A stretch of DNA of 43,309 nucleotides, taken from Desulfuromonadales bacterium. Its GTDB lineage: Bacteria > Desulfobacterota > Desulfuromonadia > Desulfuromonadales > Syntrophotaleaceae. Shown piece after piece: positions 16,949 to 24,738 of this stretch. The DNA lies in assembly GCA_030154185.1 (NCBI GenBank), contig JASKKK010000019.1:1-43309 (forward strand). Direction: 5' to 3'. The notes under the pieces are model-generated. The model did no database searches. It saw only the letters and a program-made list of their open reading frames with translations, and was not told the origin of the DNA. Each line of letters begins with the position of its first letter. Position 1 is the stretch's first letter. The translations under genes and the position numbers were made by a program.

Positions 16949-17971
16949 TTAGCTTAAGCGATGTACGCAATCGACCAGAAAAGCGGCATTCTCCGGCGGC
17001 ACCTGTGGAAGAATACCATGGCCGAGATTGAAAATATGCCCGGGGCGTCCTGCGTTTTCGTCCAGGATGCGTCGCACCTCGCGTTCAATAACGTCCTGTC
17101 GGCCCAGCAACACAGCGGGGTCGAGATTGCCCTGCACCGCCACGTTCTCCCCAAGGATCATCCTGGCCCGGTTCAGTCCGATGGACCAGTCGAGACCGAT
17201 GACCTGTCCGCCTGCCATGGAGACCAGATCGAGCATGGCCCCGGCCCCCTTGACAAAATGAATCAAGGGGATACCTAGATCGCCCAGAGACGTCAGCAAA
17301 CGACGGCTGTACGGCAGAACATGACGCTGGTAATCGGCCGGAGAGAGAATCCCTCCCCAGCTGTCGAAGATCTGCAGCGCCTGGGCGCCGGCTTCGGCCT
17401 GGGCACGCAGGTAGACGATGCTGGTATCGGTGATTTTCTCCATCAGCCTGGCATAAACCTCGGGAGCCTGGTACATGAGACGCTTGAGTGCCAGAAAATG
17501 ACGACTTCCGGCCCCTTCCACCATATAGCAGGCCAGGGTGAACGGTGCTCCGCCGAAACCGATCAAGGGAACCCGACCTTCGAGCTCCCGCCGCAACAGG
17601 CGGATGGTATCCAGCACGAATGGAACGTCCTGCTCCGGCTGCAGCACGCGCAAAGCGTCTACATCGGCCGCGCTGCGCACCGGCGGTTCAAGCACCGGAG
17701 CCGGACTATAATGCAGACGCTGCCCCATCGATTCGATGGGGACCAGGATATCGGAAAACAGAATGGCGGCATCGACCCCCAGGACGTCGACGGGCTGCAA
17801 GGTCACTTCGGCGGCCAATTCCGGGGTTTTGCATAATTCCAGAAAAGCGACCTTTTCCCTGATCTTGCGATACTGAGGCAGATAGCGCCCGGCCTGCCGC
17901 ATCAGCCACACCGGAGTACGTGAAACCGGTTTTCCGTGACAGGCCTTGATAAAATCGTAGTTGTAATCCAT
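16949..17971 (-). CDS. hemE: Uroporphyrinogen III decarboxylase
   Basis: Converts uroporphyrinogen III to coproporphyrinogen III by four decarboxylations. The 340-residue product has the N-terminal signature RTPVWLMRQAGRYLPQYR with its catalytic Arg residues, FSDILVPIESMGQ (catalytic Asp) and the second signature GFGGAPFTLACYMVEG. The ATG at 17971 lies one base after the stop of the radical SAM gene; an ATG at 17980 would overlap that stop by a few codons. It is the middle gene of a tight operon with the radical SAM gene and hemH. Confidence 0.95.
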   Translation of the reverse strand: MDYNYDFIKACHGKPVSRTPVWLMRQAGRYLPQYRKIREKVAFLELCKTPELAAEVTLQPVDVLGVDAAILFSDILVPIESMGQRLHYSPAPVLEPPVRSAADVDALRVLQPEQDVPFVLDTIRLLRRELEGRVPLIGFGGAPFTLACYMVEGAGSRHFLALKRLMYQAPEVYARLMEKITDTSIVYLRAQAEAGAQALQIFDSWGGILSPADYQRHVLPYSRRLLTSLGDLGIPLIHFVKGAGAMLDLVSMAGGQVIGLDWSIGLNRARMILGENVAVQGNLDPAVLLGRQDVIEREVRRILDENAGRPGHIFNLGHGILPQVPPENAAFLVDCVHRLS

Positions 17972-17972
17972 G

Positions 17973-19058
17973 CTAATCATCTTTCGCGGCGGCGCTTTTG
18001 GCCGGCTGGTAACTGCAGAACGGTTCCTCGGCAAGATAATCGCCGTGTACGGCATCGGCCCTGGCCCGGCAACCGCCGCAGACCCTCAGATATTCACAGA
18101 CTCCGCACTTACCACCGTATCTGTCGAAATTGCGCAATTCTTTCAGCAGCGGAGAATCAAACCAGAGTTTGCCGAAAGACGATCGTTTGACGTTGCCGAC
18201 GGTCCGCGGAAAATAGGAACAAGGCTTGAGGTCGCCAAAAGCGTCGATGAAGCAGATGCTCTGTCCGGCCAGACACCCTTTGCCTCCGCCGGTGGAAAAC
18301 GACAGGCTGCGCCTTTCCAGGCGCCGCCCCTCCTGCCGGGCCATTTGCGGTGCGATGCGATAATAGTGGGGCGCGCAGGTCGGCCGCATCAGAATATCCC
18401 GTTCATCCCTCTCCTGCCGATAATGCCAGGCCAGTATCTCTTCGTAATCCGCCCCGCTGATCAACTCCTTCAGGAGCTCCTCGCCCCGACCGGTAGGCAC
18501 AATCATGAACAGATACCAGGCTACTGCGCCAAGTTTCTTGGCCAGTTGAAAAGTCGCCGCGATATCGGCCTGATTGCGCCGGGTAAAAGAGGAGTTTATC
18601 AGAAACGGCAGACCATTGCGACGCAGAGTCGCGGCGGCCCGCACGGTGGCGTCGAAAGCTCCGACGCACCGACGGAAATCGTCATGAACTGCCGCACTGG
18701 CACCGTCCAGGGACAGGGACACCATGCGGATGCCGACGGATTTCATTTTTCGGCAGATCTCGTCGGTCACCAGCGTACCATTGGTTGCCATACACATGCG
18801 CAGTCCCTGCTCGGTGCCGTAAGCGGCGATCTCGAAAATATCGTCGCGCAACAGCGGTTCCCCGCCGGACAAAACCAATACCGGTCGTGAAACGCTGCAG
18901 ATATCGTCGATCAGTCGAAATGCTTCTGCGGTGTTGAAATCGCCATCGGGCGCATCCGGATCGGAGGAACAGCGACAATGAATGCATTGCAGATTGCATC
19001 GCCGCGTCGTTTCCCATGCGATCCATTTTGGCAGATACTGTTGTTGGGTATCGCTCAT
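17973..19058 (-). CDS. Radical SAM/SPASM protein of the AhbC/AhbD/NirJ haem group
   Basis: Radical SAM enzyme likely acting on the tetrapyrrole side chains. The 361-residue product has the SAM cluster motif CNLQCIHC (Cys21, 25, 28), GGEPLLR and a C-terminal auxiliary cluster region with KPCSYFP and [17 protein letters not shown], a motif I associate with NirJ, AhbC and AhbD. AhbD makes haem from Fe-coproporphyrin III, AhbC removes acetates from didecarboxysirohaem and NirJ works on haem d1; sequence by eye does not decide between them. It heads an operon with hemE and hemH. GGGAG lies eight bases before the ATG, and this region is duplicated (19065-19091). Confidence 0.85.
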   Translation of the reverse strand: MSDTQQQYLPKWIAWETTRRCNLQCIHCRCSSDPDAPDGDFNTAEAFRLIDDICSVSRPVLVLSGGEPLLRDDIFEIAAYGTEQGLRMCMATNGTLVTDEICRKMKSVGIRMVSLSLDGASAAVHDDFRRCVGAFDATVRAAATLRRNGLPFLINSSFTRRNQADIAATFQLAKKLGAVAWYLFMIVPTGRGEELLKELISGADYEEILAWHYRQERDERDILMRPTCAPHYYRIAPQMARQEGRRLERRSLSFSTGGGKGCLAGQSICFIDAFGDLKPCSYFPRTVGNVKRSSFGKLWFDSPLLKELRNFDRYGGKCGVCEYLRVCGGCRARADAVHGDYLAEEPFCSYQPAKSAAAKDD

Positions 19059-19064
19059 TCACAT

Positions 19065-19091
19065 TCTCCCGGCCAAGAATCTCCCGGCCAA
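19065..19091 (-). repeat. Tandem duplicated ribosome-binding region before the radical SAM gene
   Basis: The 12-base element TTGGCCGGGAGA (minus strand) occurs twice, 15 bases apart (19080-19091 and 19065-19076). Each copy holds a GGGAG Shine-Dalgarno core; only the copy nearest the gene is correctly placed for the ATG at 19058. Confidence 0.75.
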
Positions 19092-19171
19092 AAACGGCAC
19101 TGATTCTGAGATGATACATCACAAAGGCAGGCGGGTACAAGGGACGACACAACCGAGTAAAAACAAGAGGC

Positions 19172-19207
19172 AAAAAAAAAGCGGGACCCGCCGCAGCTCG
19201 TCCCGCT
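19172..19207 (-). terminator. Rho-independent terminator of the nitronate monooxygenase-like gene
   Basis: On the minus strand AGCGGGAC (19200-19207) pairs with GTCCCGCT (19180-19187), followed by a run of nine T residues. It lies about 30 bases after the stop codon of the gene at 19236. Confidence 0.88.
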
Positions 19208-19235
19208 CCATCAAGCTTTATGAAGGAATGCACCC

Positions 19236-20354
19236 TCAGGCGTTTACCACCAGACACCGGTTATGCTCGTGGGCATCGCGGGAGAGGATGAAAAGTTCGT
19301 CAAAAACCGCCTGTACTGTGGTGATGCGATCGGCCTTCCAGGCATTGGTACCGCAAAAGATCAGTCCGGTATCGACATCTCCACGCTGGGCCCGGTCAAG
19401 GGCCTTGATGATGCAGAAGCGATCCCCGTTTTCCTTATAGGTGCACTTTTTCAGACAGGCGCACATGCAGCCGCTGCCGGAATCGAGATCGGCCTGGCGA
19501 ATGCGTTCGATGTTGCCGACCAGGGCCCTGCCCGGCAAACCTGCAGGACTCATGACAAGTCCGATATCCTCGGGACGACTGTCGACATAGGCCTGCTTGA
19601 AAGCGGGATCCGCATCGCACTCCTCGGTACAAACGAACCGACTGGCCATCTGCACCGCATCGGCTCCCTGCGCCAGGGCTTGCAATACATCTTGACGATC
19701 CCAGATGCCGCCGGCGGCAATAACCGGTACGTGCTTTTGATAAACCTGCTGAAAATGGTCTTTGACCTGACGAACCGTTTCGTACTGATCATAACGGCCG
19801 GTACCGATATTTTCGGGTTTTTCACCCAGATGCCCACCGGCCGTATCGGGATCCTCTACCACCACCGCATCGGGCAGGCGATGGTAATTCTGCGACCACT
19901 TGCGTGCAATCAGCTGAGCCGCACGGGCCGATGAAACGATGGGGATCAACGCAACCTGGGGATAGTCGGCCGTCAGAGCCGGCAGATTCATCGGCAACCC
20001 GGCACCGCTGACGATGAATTTGGCACCGGCTTCGCAAGCGGCTCGCACCATATCGTCATAATTGGTTACAGCCACCATGCAGTTAACGCCGATGACGCCC
20101 TCCGGCGCAATCTGGTATGCCTTGCGGATTTCCTCCCGGAAGGCCTGCACGTCGGCGGCGAAAAAGTTACGTCCGTTGTAGTAGGGGCTGTTGACGCCGA
20201 TACCGGCTGCGGCCACCGTGCCGAAACCGCCGCATCGAGCCACGTGTCCGGCCAGACGAGCACCGGTGACCCTCACTCCCATGCCGCCCAGAAGCAGGGG
20301 AAAGGGGGCGGAATGTTGCCCGATGACCAGTTTTTTCACAACGGTATTTTTCAT
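19236..20354 (-). CDS. Nitronate monooxygenase / FabK-like FMN oxidoreductase
   Basis: TIM-barrel flavoprotein of the 2-nitropropane dioxygenase family. The 372-residue product shows the phosphate-binding start PLLLGGMGVRVTGARLAGHVA, the AGGIWDRQDVLQALAQGADAVQMASRF segment of the FMN site, and VEDPDTAGGHLG with the conserved His. It is longer than FabK and carries a Cys-rich insertion CMCACLKKC...FC at about residues 298-320, which could bind a metal or cluster. GGAGAG lies seven bases before the ATG at 20354; the in-frame start at 20414 lacks a site. True nitronate oxidation uses oxygen, so in an anaerobe an enoyl-ACP or other reductase role is equally plausible. Confidence 0.82.
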   Translation of the reverse strand: MKNTVVKKLVIGQHSAPFPLLLGGMGVRVTGARLAGHVARCGGFGTVAAAGIGVNSPYYNGRNFFAADVQAFREEIRKAYQIAPEGVIGVNCMVAVTNYDDMVRAACEAGAKFIVSGAGLPMNLPALTADYPQVALIPIVSSARAAQLIARKWSQNYHRLPDAVVVEDPDTAGGHLGEKPENIGTGRYDQYETVRQVKDHFQQVYQKHVPVIAAGGIWDRQDVLQALAQGADAVQMASRFVCTEECDADPAFKQAYVDSRPEDIGLVMSPAGLPGRALVGNIERIRQADLDSGSGCMCACLKKCTYKENGDRFCIIKALDRAQRGDVDTGLIFCGTNAWKADRITTVQAVFDELFILSRDAHEHNRCLVVNA

Positions 20355-20376
20355 AATCGACTCTCCAAATGAATAG

Positions 20377-20461
20377 CTTTTACAAAGGTACGGCCATATT
20401 ACCAGAATGGCCATGACTCAAATGTAATACTTCTGTAAAAGACCGCTGGCGATGGCCGTAC
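20377..20461. promoter_or_regulatory. Interleaved inverted repeats in a divergent promoter region
   Basis: CTTTTACA (20377-20384) pairs with TGTAAAAG (20434-20441), and GTACGGCCAT (20388-20397) with ATGGCCGTAC (20452-20461). Both repeats are perfect. A third ATGGCCAT lies at 20406-20413. They sit between the divergent flavoprotein and histidine kinase genes and look like operator sites. Confidence 0.6.
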
Positions 20462-20512
20462 GCCGATGCCTTTTCCCTTGTCCTGAATGATTGTGAATGG
20501 TAAACAGAAAGC

Positions 20513-21475
20513 ATGAAAACATGGCGACGCATCATCAATCCGTTAATGGCCCTGATCGGTATCCAGCTGGCATGGGTGCTGGTCGTGGTCTCCTGGGTAA
20601 CCTGGTTTCTGCAAAACCACCGCAAGCTACGCTCCCTGGCCGAAAAATATCGTCCGGAACTGCTGCTCGGCCATTATGATTGGCTACTCCTTATCGAGGG
20701 ACTGGTGTTGCTGGTTGCGATCCTGGTCGGCGTCTATGTCATTTTTCTCTACTGGCGCCGGCAGTCATCGTTGTACCGAGCCCAGAAGCAGTTCATCTCC
20801 CAGGTCAGCCATGAACTGAAATCCCCCCTCGCCTCCCTGCAACTGCATCTGGAAACGATCCGCCTGCGTCAACCTGACCCCGAACAGATGAAAGATTTTC
20901 TCGATACCATGCTGGACGATACCGTGCGTCTCAACAGCATGGTGGAAAACCTGCTGACCGCCAACCGTCTGGAACAACGCTGGCCACGCCTCGAGTTGCG
21001 CCTTGGCAATATCTCCGAAGCGGTCGCGGACTACCTGCAACGCCAGGCACCAGCCATTCCCGAAGGCGGAACGCTCGAAACCGATATCGAACCGAATCTG
21101 GTTTGCCGCTTTGAACTTCATGCCATCGAAATCCTGTTGCGCAATCTGCTGGAAAACGCCGTCCTTTACAGCAACGGACCGGCCCGCATCCGGGTACAAC
21201 TTGCCAGAGACAGGAATCGGTGTCACTTGAGCATCTCGGATCAGGGACGCGGCATCGACCCAAAAGAGCAGAAAAAGGTATTTCGCATGTTTTATCGCGG
21301 CAGACACGATGGCCAGACCATTCGCGGATCGGGCCTGGGTTTATTCATCGCCCGCACCTTGGTCTGGCGCCACAAAGGCAAGATCTGGCTGGAAAGCAAA
21401 GGCATCGACCAGGGCACCACGGTCCACATTCTGTTACCATGTGAACCCGAACCCCCATCGGAAGCGACCTCATGA
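20513..21475 (+). CDS. Membrane sensor histidine kinase
   Basis: Inner-membrane sensor kinase of 320 residues. Two membrane helices (about 10-33 and 57-80) enclose a very short periplasmic loop of about 23 residues, so the signal may be sensed in or near the membrane. A HisKA domain follows with the phosphorylated His100 in SQVSHELKSPLASLQ, then the ATPase domain with N box (LLRNLLENAVLYS), G1 box (DQGRGIDP) and G2 box (GSGLGLFIA). The gene overlaps the response regulator by four bases (ATGA), so they form a cognate pair. The kinase comes first, the reverse of the commonest order. Confidence 0.93.
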   Translation: MKTWRRIINPLMALIGIQLAWVLVVVSWVTWFLQNHRKLRSLAEKYRPELLLGHYDWLLLIEGLVLLVAILVGVYVIFLYWRRQSSLYRAQKQFISQVSHELKSPLASLQLHLETIRLRQPDPEQMKDFLDTMLDDTVRLNSMVENLLTANRLEQRWPRLELRLGNISEAVADYLQRQAPAIPEGGTLETDIEPNLVCRFELHAIEILLRNLLENAVLYSNGPARIRVQLARDRNRCHLSISDQGRGIDPKEQKKVFRMFYRGRHDGQTIRGSGLGLFIARTLVWRHKGKIWLESKGIDQGTTVHILLPCEPEPPSEATS

Positions 21476-22182
21476 TCCGTCCACATATATTGCTGGTTGA
21501 AGATGAATTGCATATCGCCGGGGGACTGATATTCAACCTGGAGCAGGAAGGTTATTCGGTCGTCCATGTCACAACCGGCGAACAGGCCCTGAAGCAGGCA
21601 CCCTGGTCGGAATGCCTGCTGGTGATCCTGGATCTTATGCTGCCCGATATGAGCGGCCTGGACGTCTGCCGGCAACTGCGCAGCCGGGACCCCCGCCTGC
21701 CGGTTCTGATCCTGACCGCCCTGGGCAAGGAGCAGGACCGCATCGCCGGTCTGGAAGCAGGCGCCGACGACTACCTTACCAAACCGTTCAGCCTTACCGA
21801 ATTTCTGTTACGGGTACGCGGCATGGTGAACCGGTCCAGATGGTATCGCAGCCCCAAGGCCGACGACGAATGTTTCCGCTTTGGGGATAATCTGGTTTTT
21901 CTCAAGGAACACCGGGCTCGAACAGTGCACGGCGACATCGACCTGACCGACCTGGAAGTACGCATGTTGCAGGTCTTTTTCGAAAACGAGGGCACCGTTC
22001 TATCCCGGGAAAAGCTGCTGGAATCCGTCTGGGGACTGGCCCCCGACACGGAAACCCGCACGCTGGACAACTTCATCGTGCGGCTGCGCAAATATTTCGA
22101 GCCTACCCCGGCCCGTCCGAGACACTTTCTCACCGTTCGCGGCAAGGGGTATCGATTCTGTCGCGAAACAACCAAGTCCTGA
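21472..22182 (+). CDS. OmpR/PhoB-family response regulator
   Basis: Cytosolic DNA-binding response regulator of 236 residues. The receiver domain (5-120) has the acidic pair Glu10/Asp11, phosphorylated Asp54 in ILDLMLPDMSG and Lys104 in LTKPFS. The C-terminal winged helix (about 135-233) has TDLEVRMLQVFFEN and the recognition-helix region TRTLDNFIVRLRKYF, ending VRGKGYRF. It is the partner of the overlapping histidine kinase. The inverted repeats upstream of the pair (20377-20461) could be its own binding sites, although OmpR-type proteins usually bind direct repeats. Regulated genes are unknown. Confidence 0.95.
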   Translation: MIRPHILLVEDELHIAGGLIFNLEQEGYSVVHVTTGEQALKQAPWSECLLVILDLMLPDMSGLDVCRQLRSRDPRLPVLILTALGKEQDRIAGLEAGADDYLTKPFSLTEFLLRVRGMVNRSRWYRSPKADDECFRFGDNLVFLKEHRARTVHGDIDLTDLEVRMLQVFFENEGTVLSREKLLESVWGLAPDTETRTLDNFIVRLRKYFEPTPARPRHFLTVRGKGYRFCRETTKS

Positions 22183-22209
22183 GACGGTCGATTCGTCCAG
22201 GGGGAACGA

Positions 22210-22246
22210 ACAACGGGGGAGCCAGAGGCTCCCCCGTTGTGTTTTT
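22210..22246 (+). terminator. Rho-independent terminator after the two-component genes
   Basis: A perfect 14-bp GC-rich stem (22210-22223 with 22227-22240) with a three-base loop is followed by GTTTTT. It starts 27 bases after the response regulator stop. Confidence 0.92.
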
Positions 22247-22269
22247 GCTCACCGGCGGTCTATATCGGT

Positions 22270-22935
22270 TTATTCGCCCAGAACTTCCTTGCGAAAAGCA
22301 TCCAGACCCATCTCCTGGATATGCTTGCCGATACGCCCCTTACGGTTCTGTTTCTTGAACCAATCGACCACCTTGGTTACGATTTGCATAGCTTCCTCGT
22401 CGCTGGGCACATGCTCCACAAGCTTCTGCGACAGGCGCGGTTGACCACCGCCGTTACCACCGACCATGACGTTCCAGCCCTTGGGAGTACCGATCACGCC
22501 GACATCCTTGATACAGACCTCACCACAATCGTTGGCACATCCGGAAACGCCTATCTTGAATTTCCAGGGCAATGCCATGCCATGGTAGGTTTTATCCAGT
22601 TCCAGACCGACACCGACGGAGTCCTGCTGCCCACGCTTGCAGAAGGTGGTACCCGGACAGATTTTAACGGAACGTACACACATGCCGATGGCCGCCCCCG
22701 GTTTTTCGCCGACGGCCTCCCATATCGCATCGAGTTTATCCTCTTCGATGCCGACAATGGCGATACGCTGCGCGCTGGTCAACTTGAGAGCTTTGGCATC
22801 GAATTGCTCAGCCACATCGGCGATCTTGCGCAGAGTCGCCGGAGAAGTGATCCCTCCGGGGATATGCGGAGCGATGGCAAAGGTTTCCTGGTCGCGCTGA
22901 ACAATGGCACCTTTTTCCAGCAGGTCTTTTTTCAT
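22270..22935 (-). CDS. Small sirohaem/4Fe-4S sulfite- or nitrite-reductase-like protein
   Basis: A compact member of the nitrite/sulfite reductase family. In 221 residues it has the ferredoxin-like half-domain (about 10-75) and the sirohaem-4Fe-4S domain with CPGTTFC (Cys93, Cys99) and SGCANDC (Cys133, Cys137), the four cluster ligands; a further Cys141 follows. It is about half the length of assimilatory reductases, and fits the low-molecular-weight assimilatory-type sulfite reductases known from sulfate reducers and methanogens. Expected to be cytosolic with one sirohaem. AAGGAG lies seven bases before the ATG. A CheY-like gene is upstream on the same strand with a likely terminator between. 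Physiological substrate is uncertain. Confidence 0.85.
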   Translation of the reverse strand: MKKDLLEKGAIVQRDQETFAIAPHIPGGITSPATLRKIADVAEQFDAKALKLTSAQRIAIVGIEEDKLDAIWEAVGEKPGAAIGMCVRSVKICPGTTFCKRGQQDSVGVGLELDKTYHGMALPWKFKIGVSGCANDCGEVCIKDVGVIGTPKGWNVMVGGNGGGQPRLSQKLVEHVPSDEEAMQIVTKVVDWFKKQNRKGRIGKHIQEMGLDAFRKEVLGE

Positions 22936-22990
22936 AACGGTCTCCTTTTTTCTTCACATGAATGCCGATTCGGCACATTTCGGCGAGGTC

Positions 22991-23013
22991 CCAAAAAAAC
23001 GCCAAGTCAGGCG
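22991..23013 (-). terminator. Possible terminator at the end of the CheY-like gene
   Basis: On the minus strand CGCC (23010-23013) pairs with GGCG (23000-23003) and is followed by TTTTTTT. The stem is short and includes the stop codon of the receiver gene. Confidence 0.45.
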
Positions 23014-23408
23014 ATAAACTTATCCACCTGATCCTGAAGAACGTCGAGACGAAACGGCTTGGACAGATAGCCTTCCACCTGCATTTCAGCGGCGCGTCCC
23101 CGTTCGGACTGCTGATCCTTGGCCGTGAGAATAAGGACCGGACAATCCTTGATGGCCGGATCGCTGCGCATCCTTTGAACAGCTTCAAACCCGTCCATCC
23201 CGCCCGGCATCATAACATCCATAATCACCAGGTCCGGCGCCTCCCGCCTGGCGAGCTGCAGGGCCTGTTCGCCACTGTCCGCCAGAAAAACTTTGCGGTC
23301 CGGACCATCCAGACTTACCTCCAGCAACTGCCTGATCGTCGGTTGATCGTCTACTACCAAAATCTTTTTCACTTTACAGCATGCCTCACTCTCCCCAAAT
23401 TGTCGCAT
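23007..23408 (-). CDS. Single-domain CheY-like response regulator
   Basis: Stand-alone receiver domain of about 120-133 residues. It has the acidic pair in ILVVDDQPTIRQLLE, the phosphorylated Asp in LVIMDVMMPGGMDGF, the Thr switch residue in VLILTAKDQ and Lys in YLSKPFR. No output domain follows, so it must work through a protein partner or in a phosphorelay. The first twelve residues (MRQFGESEACCK) are not part of the fold; a GTG at 23372 would start directly at KKILVVDD and has GTGAGG upstream, so it may be the true start. No kinase is adjacent. Confidence 0.88.
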   Translation of the reverse strand: MRQFGESEACCKVKKILVVDDQPTIRQLLEVSLDGPDRKVFLADSGEQALQLARREAPDLVIMDVMMPGGMDGFEAVQRMRSDPAIKDCPVLILTAKDQQSERGRAAEMQVEGYLSKPFRLDVLQDQVDKFIA

Positions 23409-23730
23409 CGTTCGACCACGACATTTGAGCGGACACTATAGAGCATCTTGTACAACGGAGCAAGGACGTCTTAACCTGAATCATCTAACGTGCTTTCACA
23501 AGCCGGGGCCGGATAAAAAATGCAAATATCGTAAGCCTTCCGAAAACTCCGGACAGGGTAATCACCGTGCTCTTTCTCGTTGGAATATCTTCAAACATAA
23601 GAGTAACAGACACTCGGCTCCCGGCAAGCAGATCCGGCCGGGGTTGGAAGAGCGTCATAAACCCCCTATAATCGGCAGACATCATGCTCGCGCGAATTGC
23701 CCTGTACCGAATTCACGAGGAGGTAAGATC
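23409..23730. other. Intergenic region between divergent genes
   Basis: No gene is supported on either strand; the open frames lack motifs and good ribosome binding sites. The region must hold the promoters of the CheY-like gene and the ornithine cyclodeaminase-family gene, but I see no clear promoter pair or repeat. Confidence 0.4.
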
Positions 23731-24690
23731 ATGGCCCTGTTTCTCTGCGAAAAAGATGTGTGTCAGGTCTTGAACATGCCGCTGGCGCTGGAAGCCGTCG
23801 AAACAGCCCTGCGCGAAAATGCCCTGGGCGGGGCAATCAGCATCCCCAGAGAACGGACGCGTATCCGGAAAGGAGCTTTGCATATTCTGCAGGGTGCCGT
23901 CGACTGTGTGGAAGTCATCGGCTTCAAGGTGTATACCTCGACCCGCGAGGGGAATCGTTTCCTGGTCCATCTCTACCATGCCGCTTCCGGCCGCTTGGAA
24001 GCCATCCTGGAGGCCAACTTTCTGGGCATGCTGCGTACCGGCGCGGCCAGCGGGGTTGCCAGCCGCTACCTCAGCCGTCCGGAAAGCTGCGTCGTCGGAA
24101 TGTTCGGAGCCGGATGGCAGGCACGGGGCCAACTGGCCGCCCTCTGCCAGGTAAGGCCGATCAGCCAAGCCAAGGTACTGGCGCGCAACCGGGAAAAACT
24201 GGAAGAGTTCTGTCGCGAGCAGTCGCATCAACTCGGCATCGAGGTTGTTCCGGCAGACAATCCGCAAGACGTAGTACGCGGCAGCGATATCCTCACGACC
24301 GTTACGACCTCCCCAACGCCCTTGCTCGAAAGCGATTGGCTGGAGCCGGGCTGTCACATCAACGCCGTCGGCAGCAATGCCCTGATTCGTACCGAACTCG
24401 ACGAAAAAACCATCCGCCGCTGCGACCCGGTAGTTGTCGACGCCAGGGATGTTGCCGCTCGTGAATGCGGAGACCTGCTGCCCCTGCTGGAAAAAGGCCG
24501 GATTCGCTGGACCCAGATCGGGGAATTGGGCGAAATCATCGTTGAACGGCGGCCCGGACGAACCCGTGCGGAACAGATCAGCCTGTTCGAATCCCATGGG
24601 ATGGCCATCCAGGACCTGACCCTGGCGGCTCAGGCCCTGCAACTGGCCAGGGAACAAGGCTTGGGCCTGGAACTGCCCTTTGGCGATTAG
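23731..24690 (+). CDS. Ornithine cyclodeaminase / mu-crystallin family dehydrogenase
   Basis: NAD(P)-dependent enzyme acting on an amino or imino acid. The 320-residue product shows the substrate-binding Arg/Lys region (RERTRIRKGALHI, GFKVYTS with Lys66), LRTGAASGVASRYL (102-114), the Rossmann glycine motif GMFGAGWQARGQL (123-135) and INAVGSNALIRTELD. The family covers ornithine cyclodeaminase, archaeal-type alanine dehydrogenase and ketimine reductase, and I cannot choose between them. AGGAGG lies eight bases before the ATG at 23731, which fixes the start although the frame stays open upstream. It is convergent with priA, 48 bases away. Confidence 0.85.
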   Translation: MALFLCEKDVCQVLNMPLALEAVETALRENALGGAISIPRERTRIRKGALHILQGAVDCVEVIGFKVYTSTREGNRFLVHLYHAASGRLEAILEANFLGMLRTGAASGVASRYLSRPESCVVGMFGAGWQARGQLAALCQVRPISQAKVLARNREKLEEFCREQSHQLGIEVVPADNPQDVVRGSDILTTVTTSPTPLLESDWLEPGCHINAVGSNALIRTELDEKTIRRCDPVVVDARDVAARECGDLLPLLEKGRIRWTQIGELGEIIVERRPGRTRAEQISLFESHGMAIQDLTLAAQALQLAREQGLGLELPFGD

Positions 24691-24738
24691 CAAAATGCAT
24701 TTCAACGGCCAGCCGGGGCTTTTTGCGGACACATCAGG

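Noticed and set aside
23485-23685. Minus-strand open frame of 66 codons in the gap before the ornithine cyclodeaminase-family gene
   Set aside because: No good ribosome binding site and no recognisable family.
23425-23730. Upstream extension of the ornithine cyclodeaminase-family gene
   Set aside because: The frame is open, but the strong AGGAGG before the ATG at 23731 and the family N-terminus there fix the later start.
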